Assembly (NCBI GenBank): GCA_041476545.1
Contig: JBGOTP010000086.1
Location: forward strand, 1-15,071
Source of the DNA: JBGOTP01 sp041476545
GTDB taxonomy: Bacteria > Acidobacteriota > Vicinamibacteria > Vicinamibacterales > CAVVIG01
Direction of reading: 5' to 3'
DNA length: 15,071 nt
Shown: positions 1-7,040 of the stretch, in pieces
Layout: every line of letters begins with the position of its first letter
Numbering within the stretch: position 1 is the stretch's first letter
The notes under the pieces: model-generated
Seen by the model: only the letters and a program-made list of their open reading frames with translations
Databases searched by the model: none
Told to the model about the DNA's origin: nothing
Program-made: the position numbers and the translations under genes

Positions 1-726
1 GCCGAAGACCACTATTCCGAAGCACTTGCCGGCTTGCCGGGTGTCGGGGTGTGTTTTGTCAAGCCCGTGATCCCGTCCGTGCTTCTCACGAAGAAACGGC
101 AAGATTTTGGCCTTCGCGACGATGCCGTCGTCTATCTGTCGTGTCAGTCGCTCTTCAAGTACTTGCCGGACAACGATGGGGTGTTCGTGCAGATTGCGCG
201 GCATGTGCCGAATTCGCAATTTGTCTTTCTAGTGACCAATGAGGTGGTGGGAAAAGATTTGCAGAGCCGGCTGAATCGGGCCTTCGCAAAAGTCGGTCTG
301 CGCGCGGACGACTATTGCCTGTGGCTGCCCGAGATGCCAACGCTCGACTACTGGAATCTCCATCTGGTCGCCGACGTGTTTCTGGACACCATGCAGTGGT
401 CTGGTGGTGTCACGACTTTCGAAGCGATCGCCTGCGGCTTGCCAGTACTGACGCTACCTGGCTCACTCATGCGTGCGCGCCACGCCTACGCAATCCTCAC
501 ACAGCTCGGCGTCACGGACACCATCGCCGCAGATGAGGTTGAGTACGTCGACTTGGCTGTGCGGCTGGGCCGCGACCGTCAGTGGCGTCAAACCATCATC
601 GACCGGATGGTGGCGGGATATCCAAGGCTCTACGCGGACGCCCGCCCGGTTCGCGCGCTGGAAGAGTTCTTCAGGGACGCCGTGAGCCGCACGCTTGCGG
701 GTGGTCAACAAGAACAGGCTCGGTAG
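1..726 (+). CDS. SPINDLY/OGT-like glycosyltransferase, C-terminal part (5' end outside window)
   Basis: The reading frame is open from base 1, so the gene starts upstream; a TTG at 34 is only an internal codon. The visible 241 residues match the C-terminal half of the O-GlcNAc transferase (GT41/SPINDLY) catalytic region. They include the block ending QSLFKYLPD, whose Lys fits the UDP-binding lysine of the family, and LDTMQWSGGVTTFEAIACG followed by LPVLTLPG, the sugar-nucleotide-binding segment. The family transfers a sugar from a nucleotide donor to Ser or Thr hydroxyls of proteins in the cytosol. The protein is clearly paralogous to the complete TPR-OGT encoded on the opposite strand at 7168-8874: the two align almost without gaps and both end soon after an EEFF motif. 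The gene ends 44 bases before the RiPP operon on the same strand, so it may be co-transcribed with it. The donor sugar and acceptor are unknown. Confidence 0.85.
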   Translation, partial: AEDHYSEALAGLPGVGVCFVKPVIPSVLLTKKRQDFGLRDDAVVYLSCQSLFKYLPDNDGVFVQIARHVPNSQFVFLVTNEVVGKDLQSRLNRAFAKVGLRADDYCLWLPEMPTLDYWNLHLVADVFLDTMQWSGGVTTFEAIACGLPVLTLPGSLMRARHAYAILTQLGVTDTIAADEVEYVDLAVRLGRDRQWRQTIIDRMVAGYPRLYADARPVRALEEFFRDAVSRTLAGGQQEQAR

Positions 727-770
727 ACACGGTTTCCTGATTCCTGAAAGGCGAGCGATACTCAAACACC

Positions 771-1553
771 GTGGGACTCCTCGAAAAAGCATATCCCAGG
801 TTCGAGCGAGCGCTTGGGATGTACCATGCCGCTGGTTGGGCTGCCGCCCAATCTTTCGGACTAGGCCTGCTCGATGCGGACGACCTGGTTCGCCTGACCC
901 TTGCGCGCTTCGAGTCGTCGAGCTACGCGGATCCTTTATATAATGCCCATTCGGGGTTGTGGTTGTGGGAACGCGAGGCCTTGCGGCGGTTTTTCCCGCA
1001 GGTCGGGCGCATCATCGTCGGTGCCGCCGGTGCGGGCCGTGAGATGATCGCGCTGCATCGAGCCGGCTACTCGGTGGTCGGTTTCGAGTGTGCCCGCACC
1101 CTGGTCGATGCGGGGGCGGCGATTCTCGAGAACGCGGAGTGTCCCGGCCCGCTGCTGTGGGCGGCGCCTTGCACGGTGCCGCCGCTCGACGGCCTGTTTG
1201 ACGGCGCGATCATGGGATGGTCCGGCTACATGTACGTTCCGACTCGAGGACAGCGGGTTCGGCTCCTCCAGGATTTCCGCCGGGTGCTTCGACCTGGAGC
1301 GCCGCTGCTGGTGTCGTTTCAGACGCGGGAGTCTTTCGAGCGCCGGATGCGCTGGTCGGCCCGCGGAGCGAATTGGATTCGCAAGATCCGAGGCGTGCCA
1401 CGGGTGATTCCCGGAGACTGCCTGGAAAACGGCTTCAAACACTGGTTCAATCGTGAGGACATTGCCGGCGAAATGGCGGACGCCGAACTGTGCCTGGAGT
1501 TGTATTCGACAGAATGCTACGGATGGGCCGTCGGAACACGACCCGTCGGTTGA
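771..1553 (+). CDS. class I SAM-dependent methyltransferase, first gene of RiPP operon
   Basis: This 260-residue protein has a Rossmann-type SAM-binding core. Motif I is VGAAGAGR at residues 83-90, and an acidic residue ending strand 2 (GFE, E106) would bind the ribose of SAM. A hydrophobic strand with FDGAIMGWSG follows, then RRVLRPGAPLLVSF, typical of Methyltransf_11/25-like enzymes. The roughly 75 residues before motif I look helical and may form a substrate cap. The start is GTG at 771; a weak GAAAGG lies about 20 bases upstream, and an ATG at 819 is an alternative. The TGA stop overlaps the ATG of the next gene (TGATG, 1551-1555), so the two are translationally coupled. The operon context suggests methylation of the RiPP or an intermediate, but a small-molecule or sugar substrate is equally possible. 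Confidence 0.8.
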   Translation: MGLLEKAYPRFERALGMYHAAGWAAAQSFGLGLLDADDLVRLTLARFESSSYADPLYNAHSGLWLWEREALRRFFPQVGRIIVGAAGAGREMIALHRAGYSVVGFECARTLVDAGAAILENAECPGPLLWAAPCTVPPLDGLFDGAIMGWSGYMYVPTRGQRVRLLQDFRRVLRPGAPLLVSFQTRESFERRMRWSARGANWIRKIRGVPRVIPGDCLENGFKHWFNREDIAGEMADAELCLELYSTECYGWAVGTRPVG

Positions 1554-2173
1554 TGTTTGCTGCAGCGCGTCTCGCATCAGACAGTATGATCCCCTCAGCC
1601 GAAACCATCGGAGACTTTGACAGCCGCAAGTACGGCGTGTGCCGTGCGATGCTGCAAGAGCCGGCGCTGTCGCTCTATTACAAGTACGCGTGCAAGCAGG
1701 CCGCCGCCGACCGCATGGGTCCAGGCGACGAACAGGTGCCGAATACGCCAAACGCATACGGAGACGTGTTCATGGACGGGCTCTTGAACGACCTTGTCCC
1801 ACGGGTGCAGCACGCCACCGAGCGCATGATCTTCCCGACCTACTCCTATCTCCGCGTTTACAAGACGGGCGACACACTCGCCAGGCACACCGATCGCGCG
1901 TCCTGCGAAATAAGCGTCACGCTGTGCCTGGGCTACGACGCATCGAGACCTTGGCCGATTTGGATCGAGGGACCACAAGGCGTCGCAAGCGTTGAACTGG
2001 AGCCCGGCGATGGCTTGGTGTATTGCGGGATCGAGTGCCCGCATTGGCGCGATGCGTTCGAAGGCAAACACCAAGCGCAGGTGTTCCTCCACTACGTCGA
2101 TCGAACTGGCCCCCATGCGGCTCGGAGATTTGACAAACGTCTTAGTCTGACCACGCCGGCCGTACTCCGATGA
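1553..2173 (+). CDS. 2OG-Fe(II) dioxygenase-like protein 1
   Basis: This 206-residue protein has the layout of a double-stranded beta-helix 2-oxoglutarate/Fe(II) oxygenase. YLRVYKTGDTLARHTDR supplies the HxD metal pair (H112, D114). LEPGDGLVYCGIECPHWRD supplies the likely distal metal His (H164). A basic stretch, EGKHQAQVFLHYVD, lies where the family binds the 2OG carboxylate. The frame is open upstream to 1490, but ATG 1553 is preferred because it overlaps the preceding stop as TGATG; ATG 1586 is another option. The end overlaps the next gene as ATGA (2170-2173). It is only distantly similar to the two oxygenases downstream, so it is probably not a recent duplicate. Role by context: hydroxylation or other oxidation of the precursor peptide. 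The substrate residue is unknown. Confidence 0.78.
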   Translation: MFAAARLASDSMIPSAETIGDFDSRKYGVCRAMLQEPALSLYYKYACKQAAADRMGPGDEQVPNTPNAYGDVFMDGLLNDLVPRVQHATERMIFPTYSYLRVYKTGDTLARHTDRASCEISVTLCLGYDASRPWPIWIEGPQGVASVELEPGDGLVYCGIECPHWRDAFEGKHQAQVFLHYVDRTGPHAARRFDKRLSLTTPAVLR

Positions 2174-3189
2174 ACCGAACGTTTGGTTCCGCACTCGAGC
2201 AGGCGCCCTCGCTGGCATGCGAGCCCAGTTACGACTATTCGCTCTACGGACTGCGGCTGCGCAGTCAGACAAAGCTCACGCTGGACGACATTCCACAGGA
2301 GGATCCCCCGGACGTCGAGTTGTCTCTAGGAACCGAGGGTATCTTTGCCGACGCGACGTCTCAGGTCACGTTCGATCGCCGCAGTTGGATTCACCAACAC
2401 GAGCTCGCAAGCGGTTGGAGCTATCTCCGCTTCGATGGGCTGTTCGAGTTCCTGGTGTCTCCGCGTGGAAACCGCATCATTTACGGTTTCTTGGGGGCCG
2501 TGCCTCTGGAGTCTTTCCAGACCTATGCGTTGGGGCGCGTCATTTCGTTCGCGTTGGTGAAGATGGGATGCGAGCCCCTGCACGCCGCAGCCGTTGTTGT
2601 GGATGGACGCGCGGTCGCGTTTATGGGCGCGAGTTCGTTTGGGAAGTCAAGTCTCGCAGCCTGTTTCGTCGCCGACGGATATCGCTTACTCACCGACGAC
2701 GTTTTGCGGCTCGATTGGCGCGGAAGCCATTACGTCGCGTTTCCCGGTCCTCCACGCCTCAAGCTCCTGCCGAGCGTCGCGCGCAAGTTTGTTAGAGGTG
2801 CCGAGGCCGGCGTCGTGATGAACCCGAGAGAAGCGCACACGAAGTCTCCAAAGCGCGTGTTTCTTCTGTCTCCGACGCAGTGCGTGTCGACCCCCGTTCC
2901 ACTGGGGGCTATCTACGCCGTGACCGCACCACGCGAGGTGTACCGTAAACAACAGATCAAGCTCGGCGCACTCTCGCCGTTGCAGGCGTTGGTCAAAGTA
3001 CTCGCCTTCACTCACAACGACAAGCTGATCGACTCGAATCGCCTGACACGTCAGCTCGACGCCGCACGGCGATTGATTGCCGCCGTTCCCGTGCGATCAC
3101 TTGCCTATCCCAGAGTCCTTGCCTCCCTCACGGAAGTGAAGGATGCACTACTTGCAGATTTTCTCACCCACTATGCCGATCCAATTTAG
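2170..3189 (+). CDS. HprK-like kinase, probable RiPP (lasso) precursor kinase
   Basis: This 339-residue protein has a kinase domain resembling HPr kinase/phosphorylase. EPLHAAAVVVDGRAVAFMG leads into the P-loop GASSFGKSS (residues 153-161), and LLTDDVLRL (D176, D177) is the HprK-type metal and catalytic acidic pair. The N-terminal ~135 residues are an accessory domain that does not resemble HprK itself. HprK-related kinases recur in lasso peptide clusters of the paeninodin type, where they phosphorylate the C-terminal Ser of the precursor. The position next to the RRE and cyclase genes points to that role rather than to carbon catabolite control. The precursor here ends in Thr rather than Ser, so Thr59 or one of the nearby serines would be the acceptor. 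The start ATG overlaps the previous stop, and the 3' end overlaps the RRE gene by 17 bases. Confidence 0.82.
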   Translation: MNRTFGSALEQAPSLACEPSYDYSLYGLRLRSQTKLTLDDIPQEDPPDVELSLGTEGIFADATSQVTFDRRSWIHQHELASGWSYLRFDGLFEFLVSPRGNRIIYGFLGAVPLESFQTYALGRVISFALVKMGCEPLHAAAVVVDGRAVAFMGASSFGKSSLAACFVADGYRLLTDDVLRLDWRGSHYVAFPGPPRLKLLPSVARKFVRGAEAGVVMNPREAHTKSPKRVFLLSPTQCVSTPVPLGAIYAVTAPREVYRKQQIKLGALSPLQALVKVLAFTHNDKLIDSNRLTRQLDAARRLIAAVPVRSLAYPRVLASLTEVKDALLADFLTHYADPI

Positions 3190-3463
3190 CTCAATCGTTG
3201 CGGTCGCTTCCGATGTCCTGATTCGGACCGTGGGTGAGGAATCCGTTGCGCTGAATCTGCAGACGGAACACTACCTCGGCCTGGACGACGTGTCGACCAG
3301 AATCTGGCAGCTTCTGACGGCTGGCGGCTCCATTCAATCCGCGTATGAGACGCTGCTCACCGAGTTCGAGGTCGATCCGGAGCAGCTTCGCCGAGATTTG
3401 GAGGATTTCATCGAGGAGCTGCTTCAGCTCCAGTTGGTGGAGCTCAAGAATCCCGAACAATGA
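3173..3463 (+). CDS. PqqD-family RiPP recognition element (lasso B1 protein)
   Basis: This 96-residue protein matches the PqqD/RRE fold. An N-terminal beta region (DVLIRTVGEESVALNLQTEHY, then LGLDDVSTRIWQLL) is followed by helices (SIQSAYETLLTEFEVDPEQL, then RRDLEDFIEELLQLQLVEL). The phrase LNLQTEHYLGLDDVSTRIWQLL is the hallmark of stand-alone PqqD/lasso B1 proteins. In lasso pathways B1 binds the precursor leader through its conserved Tyr-Pro-hydrophobic motif and delivers it to the protease and cyclase. ATG 3173 is chosen because it gives the usual length of about 95 residues and starts just before the first strand; an upstream in-frame start at 3143 would add residues inside the kinase gene. 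It overlaps the kinase gene by 17 bases and the cyclase gene by 4 (ATGA, 3460-3463). No fused B2 protease domain is present. Confidence 0.88.
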   Translation: MPIQFSSIVAVASDVLIRTVGEESVALNLQTEHYLGLDDVSTRIWQLLTAGGSIQSAYETLLTEFEVDPEQLRRDLEDFIEELLQLQLVELKNPEQ

Positions 3464-5247
3464 GTGGCTTTGCCGGTGTATTTCACCTAGACGGCACGCC
3501 TGTCGATCGCGCGTGGCTGGAGGCCATGGCGGACTTTCTGGCCTTCCGTGGCCCGGACGCGCGCCACGTGTGGTGCTGCGGTCATGTCGGTCTCTGTCAC
3601 ACACTCCTGCACACTTCTGACGAATCTCGCAGCGTCTCGCAGGTCGCCAGCCTCGATGACCGCACGTGGATCACCGGCGATGTTCGCATCGACGATCGCG
3701 AGACGTTGGTAGCGAAGTTATCAGGCGGTCACGACTTGAAGGGCGCGTCTGGTGCCGAGTTGCTCCTTCGCGCGTACGGACAATGGGGGGATGCGTGCGT
3801 CCAGCATCTGTTGGGTGATTTCTCGTTTGTCATCTGGGATGCCCCTCACCGACGCGTTTTCGCCGCGCGGGATCACCTTGGGGTCAAGCCCCTCTATTAC
3901 GCCAAGATCGGCAGCTGTCTCTTGATCAGCAACACCCAGGACTGCCTTCGGCAGGTTCCGATCGTTGCGGATGAGCTCAACGAACAGGCGATCGGTGACT
4001 TCCTCATCATTGGAGAAAACAAGAATCCGCAGACGACTTTTTTTGCTAAAGTCCAGAGACTCCCGGCCGCCCATCGGCTGGCGTGTGGAGGGGATGGGCT
4101 CCACACGACCCGATATTGGACACTGCCGATTGACGAGCCTGTTTACTACAAGCGAAGGAGCGACTACGTCGATCGCTTTCATGAGCACCTTCGCCTGGCG
4201 GTCCGCGATCGGCTCCCGGATGGCCCACTTGGTATCCTCATGAGCGGAGGTCTTGATTCTCCAGCGCTCGCAGCCACCGCTGCTGAACTGGGCGGCGCGC
4301 CGACTGCCTTCACGTCCGTGTTCGACCGCTTGATTCCTGACGAGGAGCGGCACTACGCAGGCCTTGTCGCGCAGCACATTGGGATTCCCATTTACTACAC
4401 AGTCAGGGACGACGAGGTGTTCAGTCTCAAGTTCGGCTCAGATTATGTTCAGACCGCAGCGCCAAGCGCGGATCCGCTGAGTCTTCGCTCTGCACAGCAG
4501 TACCACCGGAGCCTATCAATACACGCTCGAAGATTTTTCTTCGGAGACGGTCCGGACGGTGCGTTGCTCTACGAGTGGCGGAGCCATCTCACGCATTTGA
4601 TTGGGAAAGGGATGTGGTGGCGGCTCTGTAGAGATCTCGGCTTTCACTTCGCCGTGCACCGGCGGATCCCTCTGTTGCCGACGTTGCCGAGAATGTGGAG
4701 GGAACGAAGGGATCCGAATCGATACCAGTTCAAACTCCCACAGTGGCTGAACAAGGAATTCGAGGGACGTCTCCGCCTTGGAGAGCGATGGGAGGAGATT
4801 CATCGGGAAACACCATCGCCCCACCCCGTGCGGCCGCGTGGCTATGCGTCCTTCGCGAGTGACTTCCCGATGGATGCCGCGGACGACATGGACGCCGGCC
4901 GCACAGGCGTGCCGGTCGAGTTCCTTCATCCGTTTTGTGACCTGCGCCTGGTGCGTTTTCTGCTCTCGGTGCCAGCCGTTCCGTGGTGCCGTGAGAAGTA
5001 CCTGATTAGGACCGCCCTCCAGGGGCTGATTCCGGAAGCAGTCCGTTTGCGGCCGAAGTCTCCCTCGGCGCTGACCTATGTTGAGCGAGCAACCATTTCT
5101 GAGCGGCCCGAGCTGCCCTCAACGTCCAGGCTTTCACGTTACGTCGATGTCGAGATGCTTCCGGGTTGGCCTGGTCGAGATCGAGAAGAACACGACTACA
5201 CCTTGAGAGCGCTGGGTTTGCAATATTGGCTTCTGGGACTACACTAG
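3460..5247 (+). CDS. asparagine-synthetase-like lasso cyclase (C protein)
   Basis: This 595-residue protein has the AsnB architecture: an N-terminal glutaminase-like domain (about 1-200, with FRGPDAR and RDHLGVKPLYY) and a C-terminal ATP-pyrophosphatase domain. The PPi loop is SGGLDS at residues 262-267, and the C-terminal YLIRTALQGLIPEAVRLRPKS block is typical of AsnB and lasso C proteins. Lasso cyclases adenylate an Asp or Glu side chain of the core and let the core N-terminus attack it to form a macrolactam. The N-terminus reads MSGFAG, so the catalytic Cys2 of true asparagine synthetases is Ser and glutaminase activity is not expected. That fits a peptide cyclase. Together with the RRE upstream and a precursor 35 bases downstream, the RiPP assignment is strong; the actual bond formed is uncertain because the core is unusual. 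Confidence 0.88.
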   Translation: MSGFAGVFHLDGTPVDRAWLEAMADFLAFRGPDARHVWCCGHVGLCHTLLHTSDESRSVSQVASLDDRTWITGDVRIDDRETLVAKLSGGHDLKGASGAELLLRAYGQWGDACVQHLLGDFSFVIWDAPHRRVFAARDHLGVKPLYYAKIGSCLLISNTQDCLRQVPIVADELNEQAIGDFLIIGENKNPQTTFFAKVQRLPAAHRLACGGDGLHTTRYWTLPIDEPVYYKRRSDYVDRFHEHLRLAVRDRLPDGPLGILMSGGLDSPALAATAAELGGAPTAFTSVFDRLIPDEERHYAGLVAQHIGIPIYYTVRDDEVFSLKFGSDYVQTAAPSADPLSLRSAQQYHRSLSIHARRFFFGDGPDGALLYEWRSHLTHLIGKGMWWRLCRDLGFHFAVHRRIPLLPTLPRMWRERRDPNRYQFKLPQWLNKEFEGRLRLGERWEEIHRETPSPHPVRPRGYASFASDFPMDAADDMDAGRTGVPVEFLHPFCDLRLVRFLLSVPAVPWCREKYLIRTALQGLIPEAVRLRPKSPSALTYVERATISERPELPSTSRLSRYVDVEMLPGWPGRDREEHDYTLRALGLQYWLLGLH

Positions 5248-5269
5248 TCAGACTGGTAATTTCGACCAA

Positions 5270-5276
5270 AGGGGAG
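5270..5276 (+). promoter_or_regulatory. ribosome binding site of the precursor gene
   Basis: AGGGGAG lies 6 bases before ATG 5283. It is the clearest Shine-Dalgarno site in the operon. Most other operon genes are entered by stop/start overlap, so this site probably lets the peptide be made in excess over its enzymes. It also supports ATG 5283 over the upstream in-frame codon at 5166. Confidence 0.7.
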
Positions 5277-5282
5277 AGCCGT

Positions 5283-5462
5283 ATGGACATCGGGGACGAA
5301 CAATTGCGAGACGATGGCGCGAAAACAGCGAGAAAACCCTACAGAAAGCCGGGCGTCCAGGTTTACGGAACGCTAGCTCAGATGACCGGATCCACGGCAG
5401 CGCAGCCGTCAGCGCACCCCGCCGATCCTGCGGCGCCCCCGTCATCGGGTCGTCGTACGTAA
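5283..5462 (+). CDS. lasso-like RiPP precursor peptide
   Basis: This 59-residue peptide is too short for routine gene calling. The leader is charged (MDIGDEQLRDDGAKTARK) and then shows the lasso-family recognition pattern YxxPx(L/V)xxxGxxxxxT exactly: Y20, P23, V25, G29, T35 (YRKPGVQVYGTLAQMT). If T35 is the usual penultimate leader residue, the core is S37-T59 (23 residues); if T35 is the last leader residue, the core starts at G36. The core is Pro/Ala/Ser rich, with P42, P46, P49, P52, P53, a single acidic residue D48, a single His (H45), and the C-terminus SSGRRT. It has no Cys and no aromatic residue. D48 lies at core position 12 or 13, not 7-9 as in known lasso peptides, so a standard ring cannot form. 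It sits between the cyclase (35-base gap) and oxygenase 2 (6-base gap) and has its own strong ribosome binding site. Confidence 0.85.
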   Translation: MDIGDEQLRDDGAKTARKPYRKPGVQVYGTLAQMTGSTAAQPSAHPADPAAPPSSGRRT

Positions 5463-5468
5463 TATGGA

Positions 5469-6080
5469 ATGGCTTCGTCCATGTTCTTCCGACAGGCGGG
5501 ACTGTTTGTCGCGCCTGATTTTCTGAACGGGGAGTTCGTTGAGCGCGTCCGTCGGGAGATGTTGACTGCGCCGAGGGAGAAGGGCCTCGTCGTCACGTCT
5601 GACGGACAGGATCATCTGGACGAGAATATTCGGAAGGTGGAATCAGGGATCGTTCCCCACGAAACACGGGTGAGCGTCAGACAAGGTCTTCGTGGACTGA
5701 TGCCGGACCTCGAGAAGCATTTCAACGTGGAGCTGACTGACTGCGAGTCTCCCCACTATCTGATCTACCGCCCGGGTGACTTTTTCGCACGACACAGCGA
5801 CGGAGGCGAACGGGGGAACAACGAAGACACCCGGAAGCGCCGCGTTTCCGCGGTGATATTCCTGAATCGCGAGTCGAGGGAGCCTGCGGAAGAAACCTAC
5901 GGGGGTGGGCGCCTGACGTTCTACGGCCTTCTGGACGGTCTCCAGTGGGAACGATGTGGCATCCCGTTGAGTGCGGAACCGGGGCTGTTGGTCGCATTTC
6001 GATCCGAGACGCTTCACGAGGTGACACCCGTCTCACACGGGCAACGGTTGAGCGTGGTCGCTTGGTACTACGCACCGTGA
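5469..6080 (+). CDS. 2OG-Fe(II) oxygenase 2, prolyl 4-hydroxylase type
   Basis: This 203-residue protein has the complete P4Hc-like signature. YLIYRPGDFFARHSDGG gives the HxD pair H109 and D111, ETLHEVTPV gives the distal His H183, and R193 (GQRLSVVAWYY), ten residues on, is placed to bind 2-oxoglutarate. YGGGRLTFYG in between is also typical of prolyl-hydroxylase-like enzymes. ATG 5469 starts 6 bases after the precursor stop; ATG 5481 is an alternative. Direct adjacency to the precursor makes the peptide the most likely substrate, and its five core prolines are attractive targets. Hydroxylation of Asp, as known for some lasso peptides, or of other residues cannot be excluded. All catalytic residues are present, so it should be active. 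Confidence 0.85.
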   Translation: MASSMFFRQAGLFVAPDFLNGEFVERVRREMLTAPREKGLVVTSDGQDHLDENIRKVESGIVPHETRVSVRQGLRGLMPDLEKHFNVELTDCESPHYLIYRPGDFFARHSDGGERGNNEDTRKRRVSAVIFLNRESREPAEETYGGGRLTFYGLLDGLQWERCGIPLSAEPGLLVAFRSETLHEVTPVSHGQRLSVVAWYYAP

Positions 6081-6120
6081 TGGAGCGGCGGTCGGCGATA
6101 ACCGGGCGGCCGATGCCTCA

Positions 6121-6768
6121 GTGCTTCAACTGACGAAGGGGGGCTTGGTCTGCTCAGGCCAGGTTGAACGTTTGACACACTCCTTTGCGCAGACACATGT
6201 GCTCCGCCTGCCGCAGTTGCTTCACGCGGATCTGATGCAAATGATCTCTCCGCGTCTTGAGCACTGCAACTGGACGACTCGGTGCGACGGAACGATCGCC
6301 AGGGAGGCGGTACCCGACGCGCCAGCCCCGGCAAATATTCTCAATTTCGTCGCGAATAGTCCTGAGTTTATTGAACTGGCTCGCCTGATTACGCAATGCA
6401 GCGAAATCAGCTGGTTCTCGGGAAGGGTGTATCGCATGGTGTCAACCGGGGATCATTATGACTCCTGGCACGCCGACTTGGGGACGACTCATCGGGATCG
6501 GTTGGTTGGCATGAGCATCAATCTCGGTCTCCACCCCTATCAGGGCGGGGTGTTTCGGTTGCGCGACGAAACGAGCGGAGAGATTCTGTGCGAACTCCCC
6601 AATACGGGGGCTGGAGACGCGATCCTTTTTCGGATTTCACCGGCACTGAAGCACATGGTGACGGCCGTTTCTGGAACCGAACCGAAGACCGCCTTCGCCG
6701 GGTGGTTCCAGTCCGGTGACACCAACTTCTACCGCGACGTTTGCCGCCCAGCGGCATGGCGATCCTGA
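6121..6768 (+). CDS. 2OG-Fe(II) oxygenase 3
   Basis: This 215-residue protein has a 2OG-Fe(II) oxygenase core. YDSWHADLG gives H117 and D119, LGLHPYQGGVFRLRDETSG is the middle of the beta-helix, and GDAILFRISPALKHMVTAV gives the distal His H178. K189 (EPKTAFAGWF) is in place of the usual Arg for 2OG binding; Lys is also used in animal prolyl hydroxylases. The N-terminal ~100 residues are less typical. The start is uncertain: GTG 6121 is the first start in an open frame that begins just after a stop at 6049-6051, and TTG 6145 is possible but has poor spacing. It follows oxygenase 2 by 40 bases and is the last gene of the operon. It shares the motifs but little sequence with the other two oxygenases, suggesting a different target position. 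Confidence 0.8.
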   Translation: MLQLTKGGLVCSGQVERLTHSFAQTHVLRLPQLLHADLMQMISPRLEHCNWTTRCDGTIAREAVPDAPAPANILNFVANSPEFIELARLITQCSEISWFSGRVYRMVSTGDHYDSWHADLGTTHRDRLVGMSINLGLHPYQGGVFRLRDETSGEILCELPNTGAGDAILFRISPALKHMVTAVSGTEPKTAFAGWFQSGDTNFYRDVCRPAAWRS

Positions 6769-7040
6769 GTCGGGCTACAAAAAAGAGGCGCCGTCAGTGA
6801 CAAGTCAAGAGGAGACGATCTCGTTTACTGCATCGACTTCCGACGAATGGCGTTCTTTAATCTGCTATCCCACCATTTCCGCGACGACCGCACGGTTGAT
6901 CCCCATGCTTTTCGGAACAAATTCGAAGGTGCCACGCGCGCATCCCGTCATCAGCGAAGGTCTGCCGGCACGCGACCTTTTTGTGACGCTCAAAACCCGA
7001 GGACGACATTTGGTCAACCCTCGGAAGGCCTTCTCTGAAG
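6769..7040. other. gene-poor stretch after the operon, unassigned
   Basis: No convincing gene was found in about 270 bases. Short open frames exist on both strands, but none has a recognisable domain, start site or neighbour logic. The stretch precedes a transposase scrap and may be debris from insertion and deletion events. Confidence 0.4.

Larger units (their letters stand above)
771..6768 (+). other. RiPP biosynthetic operon (lasso-like)
   Basis: Eight genes run in one direction with junctions TGATG (1551-1555), ATGA (2170-2173), a 17-base overlap (3173-3189), ATGA (3460-3463), then gaps of 35, 6 and 40 bases. This is the geometry of a single transcript with translational coupling. Content: methyltransferase, oxygenase, kinase, RRE, cyclase, precursor, oxygenase, oxygenase. 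The lasso B2 transglutaminase-like leader peptidase is not present here or elsewhere in the window. No promoter is obvious in the 44 bases before 771, so transcription may start in or before the upstream OGT gene. No clear hairpin terminator follows 6768. Confidence 0.75.

Noticed and set aside
936..1757. Long minus-strand open frame of 273 codons
   Set aside because: It is a shadow of the methyltransferase and oxygenase genes in high-GC DNA; the product is Arg/Pro-rich without a domain.
2170..3189. Regulatory HPr kinase of the phosphotransferase system
   Set aside because: No HPr or PTS genes are nearby, the N-terminal domain is different, and the gene is embedded in a RiPP operon.
3460..5247. 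Housekeeping asparagine synthetase
   Set aside because: Cys2 is replaced by Ser, and the gene overlaps an RRE gene and precedes a lasso-type precursor.
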